Translations under genes and position numbers: made by a program | The notes under the pieces: generated by a model | Databases searched by the model: none | What the model was told of the DNA's origin: nothing | The model's input: the letters and a program-made list of their open reading frames with translations, nothing else | Assembly: GCF_020073745.1 (NCBI RefSeq) | Contig: NZ_JAIRAU010000027.1 | Location: 576,001-640,000 of the forward strand | Length of the DNA stretch: 64,000 bases | Direction of reading: 5' to 3' | Source: Nannocystis pusilla | GTDB lineage: Bacteria > Myxococcota_A > Polyangia > Nannocystales > Nannocystaceae | Part shown: piece after piece, positions 15,599 to 23,573 of the stretch | Numbering within the stretch: position 1 is the first letter of the stretch | Layout: every line of letters starts with the position of its first letter

Positions 15599-17374
15599 TC
15601 AGAGCTGGCGCAGGTAGGCCGCGATCGCCTCGACGTCGCTGTCCGGGGCGGCCGTGGGGCGGGTCGTGGCGATCATGTCGCGGATCGCCGCCTCGAGGGT
15701 GCGGGCGCGGCCGTCGTGCATGTAGGGCGGGTGCAGGGAGATCCGCCGGAGCGACGGGACCTGCTTGGCCACGCCGGCGATCCGCTCGGTCCGCTGGCCG
15801 CCGAAGGCGGGGCCGTCGTGGCAGGTCGCGCAGCCGTAGCTGACGAAGAGCCCCTCGCCGGCGGCCGCGAGCGTCGGCTCGTCGACGCCGGCGGCGACGG
15901 CCGGGCGCTGCTGCTCGAACATCCAGCGGGTGAACGACTCGCCGCGCTCCGGCGATTGACGCTTGCCGCCCATGCGATGGGCGAGCACCTCGGCCATGAG
16001 CACGTCGAAGTCGGGCATGTCGCCGTCCCAGTGGTACGGGGCGGTGTCGGAGAGGCCGACGTCGAGCGCCTGGGTGCGCCGGGGACCGAGGTCCGCGAAG
16101 TCCCAGACGTGGCCGTCGTCGGTGCCCTCGGGGTGGCACGAGGCGCAGCTCAACCCCGAGTCGGTGGCGCGATGGAAGATCTCGTGGCCGGTGTCGAAGC
16201 GGGCCTCGCCCTGGAGCGGGATGGTGTCGAACTGGCCGCCGGGAGCGCCGTCCATCACGAGGATCTGCGCGGGCTCGCGGCTCTGCATGACCAGGTGGCC
16301 GAGCGGGGTGTAGGCGACGGCGGTGACCTGGCCGTAGTCGTTCTCGTCGAAGCTCCCGCATGTGGGCTGGTCCGGGCGATCGACCCGCACCGTGCTCGCG
16401 CGCGGGGCGATGGGGCCGAAGTCGAACTCGTCGCGACCGCGGCGCTTGGACTCGACCCGATCCTCCGGCCTCGCGGCGCCGGGGACCGCCATCGCCACCC
16501 AGCCGTCGAACGGCGAGATGGCGGCGTCGACCGTGAGGTTGGAGCCGAGCAGCGGCGTGGTGGTGCTGGCGTCGGCGCTGAACGTGGTGATCGCGGCGGC
16601 GACGAGCCCGAGGTCGCAGGAGCTGCCGCCGCCGTAGGGCGAGCCGCCCTCGGGGAGGTCGCCGGGCTCGGGATCGATCGGCACCTCCGCGGTGCTGGCG
16701 ACCTGATGGAGCATCGCGATCTCGCCGCTCTCGGTGACCCAGGTGCGCCAGGCGACGTGGGGGATGAAGTCGGTGGAGGACGGGACCTCGATGCGAGAAC
16801 CGTCGAGGCCGAGGATCGTCGCCGAGCGGAACAGCGAGACCTTGACCTCGCCGTCGACGATGAGGACGTCGCGGAGGTCAGGCTCGAGCTCCCGCCGCTC
16901 GAGGACGCCGCCACCCTCGGTGAGGTGCAGCAGCGAACCACCCGCGCAGGCGACGTAGAGCGAGCTGTCGACGTCGTGGAAGGCGATCCCGCGGGGCTCG
17001 GGGCAGACGGCGTGGCGAGCGGCGACGGTGCCGGCGATCGGATCGATGGTGGCGATGCTGCCGCTGCCGCGCAGGACGACGTGGGCCCGGCCGTCGCTGC
17101 CGAGAGCGATGCGATGCGGTTGATCGCCGGGGGCGAGGGCGATGGTGTGGCGGACCTCGCGAGCGTCGAGGTCGACGATGTGGACGAGGTCGCGGTCGGG
17201 GTCGGCCGCGATCGCCAACCCATCGTCGGTCAGCGTCAGCGTGCCGCCGAGGATCGGCGGCGGCCGAACCGTGGACTCGACGACGGGCGATCGATCCAGC
17301 GGATCGAGATCGACGGTGTCTTGACAGCTCGAGAGGACCAGCGAACACACGGCGAGCAAGCGAAGATAAGTCAT
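15599..17374 (-). CDS. Beta-propeller/di-haem cytochrome c lipoprotein
   Basis: 591 residues. The signal ends in lipobox LSSC (Cys17). Residues about 50-330 show repeating GLAIAADPDRDLVHIVDLDA-type blades of a YVTN/beta-propeller. The C-terminal ~200 residues carry two haem-binding motifs, CASCH and CATCH, with MauG/CcpA-like surroundings (DTAPYHWDGD, PPYMHDGRARTLEAAI). Established: such di-haem proteins act as periplasmic peroxidases or oxidases. Inference: an envelope redox protein anchored by lipid. The start is supported by GAGAG upstream and by the signal. It sits between the barrel-like protein gene and the sulfotransferase gene. Confidence 0.85.
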   Translation of the reverse strand: MTYLRLLAVCSLVLSSCQDTVDLDPLDRSPVVESTVRPPPILGGTLTLTDDGLAIAADPDRDLVHIVDLDAREVRHTIALAPGDQPHRIALGSDGRAHVVLRGSGSIATIDPIAGTVAARHAVCPEPRGIAFHDVDSSLYVACAGGSLLHLTEGGGVLERRELEPDLRDVLIVDGEVKVSLFRSATILGLDGSRIEVPSSTDFIPHVAWRTWVTESGEIAMLHQVASTAEVPIDPEPGDLPEGGSPYGGGSSCDLGLVAAAITTFSADASTTTPLLGSNLTVDAAISPFDGWVAMAVPGAARPEDRVESKRRGRDEFDFGPIAPRASTVRVDRPDQPTCGSFDENDYGQVTAVAYTPLGHLVMQSREPAQILVMDGAPGGQFDTIPLQGEARFDTGHEIFHRATDSGLSCASCHPEGTDDGHVWDFADLGPRRTQALDVGLSDTAPYHWDGDMPDFDVLMAEVLAHRMGGKRQSPERGESFTRWMFEQQRPAVAAGVDEPTLAAAGEGLFVSYGCATCHDGPAFGGQRTERIAGVAKQVPSLRRISLHPPYMHDGRARTLEAAIRDMIATTRPTAAPDSDVEAIAAYLRQL

Positions 17375-17383
17375 GGTTACTCT

Positions 17384-18337
17384 CTACCTCGAGCGGCGCG
17401 GTCTCGCCCGGCCGACTCCGACGTCGAAGTGTAGCCCAATCGCGAGGCCGATGCGGTAGGGGATCCGCTTCCAGACCTCGACTCCCCGGCGCTCATAGGT
17501 CCGGGTGCGGACGCTGAAGCCCTGGAGGAGGGCGACGGTGAGCCCGACCCGACCGGCGGTCCAGGCGAACTTGAGGGGGAGCTGGAAGTCGGGGTCGACG
17601 CGGCGCACGACCCCCAGATCGGTGTCGGCACGGTGGACGAGGAGGCCGGCGGTGAGGCCGACGCTGCCGTACAGCGAACGCTGGCCCAGCCGCCGCCGGG
17701 CGACGAAGCCGCCGCCGATCGGGAAGTCGTTGGCGCCGATGATCTGGCGGTCGGGTGCGACGATCATACCGACGTGGAAGGTGCCGGAGAAGCCCTGTAG
17801 GCGCCCGGCCTCGAGGCTGGCGAGCACCATGGACTCGGTGGTCCGGATCCGCCACACGGGGGCGACGAGGATGTCGATCCGGACGGCGCGGAGCGTCCGC
17901 GGATCCGGAGGAGGGGTGGCCGGCGCGGGGGGCCCGGAGCCGAAAGGTGCGATGGGCGACGGCGAGCCGACCGGAGGGCGCTCGCCCGCTTCGAAGGGGT
18001 CGGCGTCGAGAGGGGCGATGCCGTGAGGCGGGGGGAACGGCGGGAGGTCGCTCGGCGCGGCGATCGCTGCGTCGAGCGGTGCGGCGCCATCCTCGGGCGA
18101 GGGCGACGCGGGCGCCGAGGTCCCGCCTCCCTGATCGAGGGGGGCGACGCCCTGGCTGGGGAGCCACGCGGATCCGGGCGGGGAGGGTCGATACGGGAGC
18201 GGGCCGCCGAGGGGCACGCTGGCGCCGGCCGGTGTGGCTCCGTCCTCGCGCGCCGAGTTGTCGTCCGTGGGAGCCGACGCCGGCGACCCGAGCACGAGCC
18301 CGACGAACACGATGGAGGAGAGACAGAGCAAGTGCAC
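17384..18337 (-). CDS. Probable outer-membrane beta-barrel protein with Pro-rich linker
   Basis: 317 residues if started at GTG 18337-18335 (VHLLCLSSIVFVGLVLGSPAS), which gives a good signal peptide. The frame is open 80 codons further upstream, but that part is Pro/Arg-rich and unlike a leader. After the signal comes a ~110-residue Pro/Ala/Gly/Asp linker with the phrase GVAPLD/AAPLD/GIAPLD repeated about four times. The last ~170 residues alternate hydrophobic and polar residues with Arg/Gly turns (SLYGSVGLTAGLLVHRAD, YRIGLAIGLHFDVGV), as in small beta-barrels. First gene of the four-gene minus-strand run. Function unknown. Confidence 0.55.
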   Translation of the reverse strand: MHLLCLSSIVFVGLVLGSPASAPTDDNSAREDGATPAGASVPLGGPLPYRPSPPGSAWLPSQGVAPLDQGGGTSAPASPSPEDGAAPLDAAIAAPSDLPPFPPPHGIAPLDADPFEAGERPPVGSPSPIAPFGSGPPAPATPPPDPRTLRAVRIDILVAPVWRIRTTESMVLASLEAGRLQGFSGTFHVGMIVAPDRQIIGANDFPIGGGFVARRRLGQRSLYGSVGLTAGLLVHRADTDLGVVRRVDPDFQLPLKFAWTAGRVGLTVALLQGFSVRTRTYERRGVEVWKRIPYRIGLAIGLHFDVGVGRARPRRSR

Positions 18338-18626
18338 CCGGCGACTCGAGGTCGCTCGTCCACTGTACCGGACCTTCAGGGCGATGTGCCTGCGAAGCTC
18401 GAGCCCCGACCGGGGGGGTGCACCGGGTCCTCGCGCCCGGAGCCGAGAGGCCGGGCCGGGTCGGGCCGGGGATCGGATCGGCCGGACCGCGGGGCGCGGG
18501 GGGCCCCATCCCGGCGAGACCGGGGGAGCGCTCCCGCCCGAGGGCTGGGTCGGACGAGTGAGGCCGCCGCTGGCTGCCACGATTTCCCGGTGCGCACCCG
18601 GCCGGACGTCCTGGCCCGTGAGGAGG

Positions 18627-19136
18627 TCAGGGCGTGGTGAACAGCTTCACGTGCCCGACCGGGACGAAGGTCGTGGTGGAACTCCGGGTCAGGTTGATCT
18701 GCACATAATAAAAATAGTCGTCGTGGTCGAACGTGAACGTCGACGCCAGCGCCTGCACCTTGTTGTTCCACGCCGTCGTGGCGTACCAGTTCGACTCGAA
18801 GATCACGTACGGGGTGCTGAAGACGGCGCTGGTCTTGTCGACGGCGTTGACGATGACCTCCACCGACCCCGTGTTGCCCGTCCCGTCGGAGTCGCGGTAC
18901 GACAGCTCGATCGTGTCGAAGCTGGCGAGGTTCACGTCGACGGGGCACATCAAGGTCACGGTCCCGGTGCTGCCCGCCTTGATCCCGACGTTGGAGCCGG
19001 TGTAGATGATGGTCCCGCCGGCGGTCACGGCACACGCGGTCACGGCGGTCTGCTGCTTGTCCGCGGCGGCGGCCTCCGGAGCCTCCCCGATGAACGCGCT
19101 GGCGAAGGTCGTGGCGATTAGAAAAAACTTCTTCAT
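18627..19136 (-). CDS. Secreted beta-rich protein of unknown function
   Basis: 169 residues with strong ribosome site (AGGAGA) and type I signal peptide (MKKFFLIATTFASAFIG, cleavage near AAAADK). The mature protein is Thr/Ser/Val-rich with two Cys (TACAVTAG, LMCPVDV), likely one disulfide, and few charged residues, typical of small surface or extracellular beta-sandwich proteins. No family is recognised. Codon use is less GC-biased than its neighbours (many AAG/ATT/TAT). Monocistronic. Confidence 0.75.
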   Translation of the reverse strand: MKKFFLIATTFASAFIGEAPEAAAADKQQTAVTACAVTAGGTIIYTGSNVGIKAGSTGTVTLMCPVDVNLASFDTIELSYRDSDGTGNTGSVEVIVNAVDKTSAVFSTPYVIFESNWYATTAWNNKVQALASTFTFDHDDYFYYVQINLTRSSTTTFVPVGHVKLFTTP

Positions 19137-19722
19137 GGCTGTCTCCTGTGATTTGATTTCAACGGTGGTGCACGATTGAGCGACGCCAATCCTACGATCG
19201 TCGGCGTCTCGAACCCGCGGGGGCCCCTTGCCTGGTCATGCGCGGCAGAACGGCCGCGCGGGCCGGCGATACCGAAGCCAGGGCGGCAGTGACCGGCATG
19301 GCGTATGGCACGAGATTCCGCTGACTGTCACGTCGGTGTCGGCGATTGCCGCCGCCCTCCTCTTGCGAGAGTGCTCGATTCGGACGATTCAATTGCGGTG
19401 ACTCGTCTTTTTTCCGCAGGGCGCCCTGGGGCCCGAACCGCCGCCGGAGCGCGCGACGTCGATGTGCGGGAAGTCCCGATGGGCTGTACGGGGCGCACCG
19501 AATGGGTGGTTGCCGGAACGACGGGATGGCCAACGTCGATATGGATGCGCATTCACGAAGACGTCGATTGGCGGCTTGCCGACCCGGCGGCGGTGCCCCA
19601 GGCGCCCAGCGCCTCGTCGTGCGGCGCCCATGACGGCGGCCGGGGCGGGGAGGTCGACCCCCCTGTCGGTTGCGGCGAGGATGCTGTACACTTGCGCAGC
19701 CTCAAGCGGGACACGGAACGTC
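19137..19722. other. Intergenic, 586 bp
   Basis: Divergent gap between a secreted protein gene and an orphan cytosolic gene. I find no convincing reading frame on either strand: the frames present are Arg/Pro-rich and lack ribosome sites. No long repeat was seen. It should hold both promoters. Confidence 0.4.
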
Positions 19723-20211
19723 ATGACCAAGAGCGCAGAGCAGCCAGACGGTGACAACGAGGGCGACGAGCGCACGTGGGTCGCCAGCGGGTTCACGGCC
19801 CGGGTGATCAAGAACGAGGACGACGAGGGCTGGGCGGTGACGATGACGCGGGACGGCGAGTCCGAGCCGGTGCTCGTCAGTCCGTGGACGATGGGGCGCG
19901 ACAAGAAGAACCCCAAGCCGCTGAATCACGCCGACTTCAAGACGCTTCTGAAGGGCGCGCAGGACGTCGTCACCCGCCACGAGGCGCACGCCCGGGCCCA
20001 GCGCCACCGCAGCGTGACGATCATCGACGCGGAGGGCTGCCCGATCCGCGTCGATCTGGACATCGCGGCGGACGAGGACGATCCGCACGCGATGCTCTCG
20101 GCGTGGGACGCCGCCGGCGAGAAGCTCGCCGAGCGGCGAGTCGCGCCGAACTTCAAGCTCAGCAGCGCGAGCGCGGGCCGCTGGGCGGCCGGCGGTTTCG
20201 GCGACGTCTGA
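19723..20211 (+). CDS. Cytosolic protein of unknown function
   Basis: 162 residues from ATG 19723; the frame is open upstream but that part is Cys/Arg-rich and not protein-like. The product is very acidic in its first 60 residues (EQPDGDNEGDERTWV, NEDDEGWAV), has no signal or membrane segment, and contains a Lys-rich middle (GRDKKNPKPLNHADFKTLLK) and a beta-strand pair around VTIIDAEGCPIRVDLDIA. I do not recognise a family. Codon bias and amino-acid balance support it as a real gene. No obvious operon partner. Confidence 0.68.
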   Translation: MTKSAEQPDGDNEGDERTWVASGFTARVIKNEDDEGWAVTMTRDGESEPVLVSPWTMGRDKKNPKPLNHADFKTLLKGAQDVVTRHEAHARAQRHRSVTIIDAEGCPIRVDLDIAADEDDPHAMLSAWDAAGEKLAERRVAPNFKLSSASAGRWAAGGFGDV

Positions 20212-20404
20212 GAACCGAGGAGGTGCGCCGGGCCTCTCATGCCCTGGTGCGTCGGCCGAGCTGGGGCCCGTGAAGCGCTTGAAGTCGCGAGGCGCGCTCC
20301 GTCGGCGCCCCAATCGTCCGTGGCGCGGGTCCGCCGGAGTCGTGCTCGCTGGGTGAAGGATGCCCGCCGGTGCGGCGCGTGCGACTCCTCGCGTCTGTCT
20401 CAGG

Positions 20405-20435
20405 TTGACCTTGTAGTCGCTACAGGGCCTAGCCT
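20405..20435 (+). promoter_or_regulatory. MerR-family metal-responsive promoter/operator
   Basis: TTGACC (-35, 20405-20410) and TAGCCT (-10, 20430-20435) are separated by 19 bp, the over-long spacer that MerR-family activators need. The spacer holds the dyad CTTGTAG-tcg-CTACAGG, the arm sequence typical of CadR/PbrR/ZntR sites. The ATG at 20450 follows within 15 bases of the -10 element. It should drive the CDF-CzcCBA genes. Confidence 0.85.
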
Positions 20436-20449
20436 CCCCGGCGAGGCCC

Positions 20450-21076
20450 ATGAGCAACTGTTGCGCCCACGAGCTGCCTGCGGCGCCCACGCGCGCGTAC
20501 CGCCGCGTGCTGGTCGCGGCTTTATGGATCAACTTCGTGATGTTCATGGTCGAGGTCGTCGCCGGCTGGTTCGCCGAATCCGCGGCGCTGCAGGCCGACG
20601 CGCTCGACTTCCTGGGGGATGCCGGCAGCTACGCGGTGAGCCTGCTGGTCCTGGAGCGGAGCCTGCGCGCGCGCTCCCTCGTGGCCCTGGCCAAGGGCGT
20701 CACGATGGGTCTGTTCGGGGTGGTCGTGCTGGTGCGGGCGCTCGTCCACGCCTTGTGGGGCAGCGTCCCCCAGCCGGAGACGATGGGCGTGGTCGCCGTG
20801 GTCGCGCTGATCGCCAACCTCGCGGTCGCGCGGATGCTGTACCGCTACCGCGACGGCGACAGCAACATGCGCTCGGTCTGGCTGTGCAGCCGCAACGACG
20901 CGCTCGCCAACCTCGCGGTGCTGCTCGCCGCGAGCGGGGTGTTCGCGCTCGGCTCCGGCTGGCCCGACCTCCTCGTGGCCCTCGTGATCGCCGGCCTCGC
21001 GCTCTCGGGGGCCGCGCAGGTGGTGAGCCACGCCCTCCGTGAGACCAGGCGGCCGGGCTGCCGCGCCAGATCCTAA
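20450..21076 (+). CDS. Cation diffusion facilitator (CDF) transporter
   Basis: 208 residues, all membrane: six hydrophobic segments with polar metal residues in the second and fifth (AALQADALDFLGDAGSY, CSRNDALANLAVL). These correspond to the metal-site Asp/His positions of CDF exporters. It lacks the C-terminal cytoplasmic domain of classical CDF proteins, as in short members. Start ATG 20450 lies directly after the MerR-type promoter. Known role: proton-coupled export of Zn/Cd/Co from the cytosol to the periplasm. It leads the efflux operon, so it would feed periplasmic metal to the Czc pump. Confidence 0.86.
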   Translation: MSNCCAHELPAAPTRAYRRVLVAALWINFVMFMVEVVAGWFAESAALQADALDFLGDAGSYAVSLLVLERSLRARSLVALAKGVTMGLFGVVVLVRALVHALWGSVPQPETMGVVAVVALIANLAVARMLYRYRDGDSNMRSVWLCSRNDALANLAVLLAASGVFALGSGWPDLLVALVIAGLALSGAAQVVSHALRETRRPGCRARS

Positions 21077-21098
21077 CCTGCATGCGACGAGTCGAACG

Positions 21099-22370
21099 AT
21101 GGTCCTTCGCGCCTCTCTCCTGCTCCTCACCCTGACCGGCTCACCGAGCGACGCGCCCGCGCCGGCGTGCTCCGGCGTGTTGACGCGCGCGCGCGTGGTC
21201 GAGTGCGCCCTCGAAGCCAGCCCCGCCGTGCAGTCGGCGGTGCTCGGGGTCGAGGCGCTGGCCGGTCGCAAGCGGGCGGCGCGGACGATCCTGCCCTCGA
21301 ACCCGATGGTCGAGGCGACGGTCGCGTCGCGCCGCGGGCTCATCACCAGCGACCGCGACATCAATGTGTACGGGCGCCTGTCGCAGGAGCTCGAGATCGC
21401 GGGGCAGCGGCGCAAGCGGGTGGCCATGGTCGACGCGGAGACGCAGGCGCAGCAGCACCGCGTCGATGCGACCCGCCGCGAGGTCGCGGCCGAGACGCTG
21501 CGCGTCTACTACGAGCTGCTGGCGGCGCGCGAGCAGCAGGCGATGCTGGGGCGGATCGCCCAGGCGACGCAGACGCTGGTCGAGCTGGCGGCCCAGGGCG
21601 AGAAGGCCGGGCTCACGTCGCGGCTCAACGCCGACGTCATCGGCACGACGGTGGTCAAGATCCGCCAGCAGCAGGTGGAGGCCGGGCGGCGGGTCGCCAC
21701 GGCGCGGGCGCTGCTGGCCAACCTGCTGGGCGCCGATCCGGCGGCGGCGACGTTCGAGGTCCAGGGCGATCTGTCGCCGCTGGCGATCGAGGGCGAGGCG
21801 GCGGCGCTGGTCGAGCTGGCGCTGGCGCGCCGCGCCGAGCTCGGGGTCGCGGCGGCCGAGCGGGACGCGCTGAAGCGGCAGATCGAGTTCTACAAGCGGG
21901 CGCGCGTGCCCAACCCGTCGCTGGTCGCCTACGCCCAGCGCGACGGCTTCGCCGAGCAGGTGCTGGGCGGCGGCGTCGCGTTCCCGATCCCGCTGCCGAG
22001 CCCGCTCGGTCGCACGTACGCCGGCGAGATCGCGGAGTCGAAGGCGCGCGTGCGGCAGGCCGAGGCGGACATCGAGCGCGTGCGCCGGCAGGTCCGCGCC
22101 GAGGTGATGACCGCGTTCGAGGCCGTGCGCGCGCGCCGGTCCGAGGTCGCGCTGTTCGACGCGGAGCGCATCCGTCAGGCCGAGGGCCACCTCGAGGCCC
22201 TGGCCCAGGAGATGGCCGCGGGGCGGCTGCCGATCCGCGACGCCGTGGTGCTGCAGCAGGCCTTCCTCGACCTGCTCGCGTCTTACATCGAGGCGAGGCG
22301 GGCGCTCGGCCTCGCCTCCGTCGATCTCGCGCAGGCGACCGGCCTGCTTCCGCCAGGAGCGACGCCATGA
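21099..22370 (+). CDS. czcC: TolC/CzcC-type outer-membrane efflux protein
   Basis: 423 residues from ATG 21099; signal peptide MVLRASLLLLTLTGSPSDA with type I cleavage near APAPA. Two OEP repeats of long amphipathic helices (VLTRARVVECALEASPAVQS and the second from about residue 225), with conserved GRLSQELEIAGQRRKR typical of CzcC/CusC-like proteins. It forms the outer-membrane channel of the pump. It follows the CDF gene by 22 bp and overlaps the adaptor gene (ATGA), which indicates coupled translation. Unlike the copper-island TolC homologue it is not a lipoprotein. Confidence 0.87.
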   Translation: MVLRASLLLLTLTGSPSDAPAPACSGVLTRARVVECALEASPAVQSAVLGVEALAGRKRAARTILPSNPMVEATVASRRGLITSDRDINVYGRLSQELEIAGQRRKRVAMVDAETQAQQHRVDATRREVAAETLRVYYELLAAREQQAMLGRIAQATQTLVELAAQGEKAGLTSRLNADVIGTTVVKIRQQQVEAGRRVATARALLANLLGADPAAATFEVQGDLSPLAIEGEAAALVELALARRAELGVAAAERDALKRQIEFYKRARVPNPSLVAYAQRDGFAEQVLGGGVAFPIPLPSPLGRTYAGEIAESKARVRQAEADIERVRRQVRAEVMTAFEAVRARRSEVALFDAERIRQAEGHLEALAQEMAAGRLPIRDAVVLQQAFLDLLASYIEARRALGLASVDLAQATGLLPPGATP

Positions 22371-23572
22371 CCGGACGAATTGGTTGGGCCCTCGCCGCGC
22401 TGCTCGGCGCGTGCGGCCGCCCGGGGGCCTCCGCCGGCGAACACGGCGAAGCGGAGCGCGGGCACGAAGACGGCGGGCACGAGCACGGCGAGGGCGAGCA
22501 CGGCGACGAGCACGAGCACGGCGGGATCCCGACCGAGGTCCGGCTGAGCGAGCAGGTGATCGCCGACGCCAAGATCGCGACGGAGCCGGTGCGCCGCGAG
22601 ACCGTCGCGCCGACGGTGACCGCGACCGGCGAGATCGCGGCCGACCCGGCTCGCACGGCGCAGGTCGCCGCGCGCGTGGCGGGGATCGTCGAGGCGGTCG
22701 AGTTCCGCGAGGGCGATCTGGTGGCCGAGGGCCAGGTCCTGGCGAAGATCCGCGCGCCGAGCCTGGGCGGGCTCCGGGCTGATCTGGCGGCGCTGCAGGC
22801 CCGGGCGGTGTCGGCGAGGTCCAACCTGACGCGGCTCGAGACGCTGGCGCAGCGCAACATGGCGTCGCAGCAGGAGCTCGCGGCGGCGCGGGCCGAGGCG
22901 GCGGCGCTCGACGCCGAGTCGCGCGCGGCCGGGCAGCGGCTCAAGGCGCTCGGGCTCGGCACGCGCGGCGGGACGTCCGACTTCATCCTGCGCGCGCCGG
23001 CGGCCGGCTTCATCACCCGCCGCGGGATCGTCGAGGGCCAGGCGGTGATCGCCGAGGACAACGTGGCGACGATCGTCAACCTCGACCGCGCGTGGTTCAT
23101 GGCGCGGGTGTTCGAGCACATGCTCGTCGACGTGAAGGTCGGCGCGCCGGCCGAGGTCGAGCTGAACGGCTACCCCGGGCAGTTCTTCGGCGGCAAGATC
23201 GACTTCCTGTCGCCGCAGGTCGACCCGGACGCGCGCACGATCGTCGCGCGGATCGTCGTCGACAACCGCGACGGCCTGCTCCGGATCGGGCTGTTCGGGG
23301 TCGCCAACATCGCCGTCGACCGCGGCGAGGACGCGGAGCCGCGGCTGGTCGTCCCGCGCACGGCGGTGATCGACGTCGCCGGCAAGAAGGTCGTGTTCGT
23401 GAGGCGCGAGTCGGGCGAGTTCGAGGTCCACGAGGTGGTGCTCGGCGTCTCCGCGCCCGGCAAGATCGAGGTCGTGCGCGGCCTCGAGGAGGGCGAGCAG
23501 GTGGTCGTGCACGGCGCGTGGACGCTCAAGAGCGTGCTGCTGAAGGAGACCTTCGGCGAGGACCACCACTGA
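22367..23572 (+). CDS. czcB: RND periplasmic adaptor (CzcB-type) lipoprotein
   Basis: 401 residues; ATG 22367 overlaps the czcC stop. Lipobox LLGAC, then a His/Glu-rich stretch (GHEDGGHEHGEGEHGDEHEHGG) likely to bind metal. Next comes the membrane-fusion-protein core: lipoyl half (ARVAGIVEAVEFREGDLVAE), helical hairpin (about 130-185), second lipoyl half (FILRAPAAGFITRRGIVEGQ) and beta-barrel (VKVGAPAEVELNGYPG). It bridges CzcA and CzcC. The His-rich N-terminus is a known feature of CzcB/CusB-like metal adaptors. The downstream czcA begins one base after its stop. Confidence 0.93.
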   Translation: MTGRIGWALAALLGACGRPGASAGEHGEAERGHEDGGHEHGEGEHGDEHEHGGIPTEVRLSEQVIADAKIATEPVRRETVAPTVTATGEIAADPARTAQVAARVAGIVEAVEFREGDLVAEGQVLAKIRAPSLGGLRADLAALQARAVSARSNLTRLETLAQRNMASQQELAAARAEAAALDAESRAAGQRLKALGLGTRGGTSDFILRAPAAGFITRRGIVEGQAVIAEDNVATIVNLDRAWFMARVFEHMLVDVKVGAPAEVELNGYPGQFFGGKIDFLSPQVDPDARTIVARIVVDNRDGLLRIGLFGVANIAVDRGEDAEPRLVVPRTAVIDVAGKKVVFVRRESGEFEVHEVVLGVSAPGKIEVVRGLEEGEQVVVHGAWTLKSVLLKETFGEDHH

Positions 23573-23573
23573 C

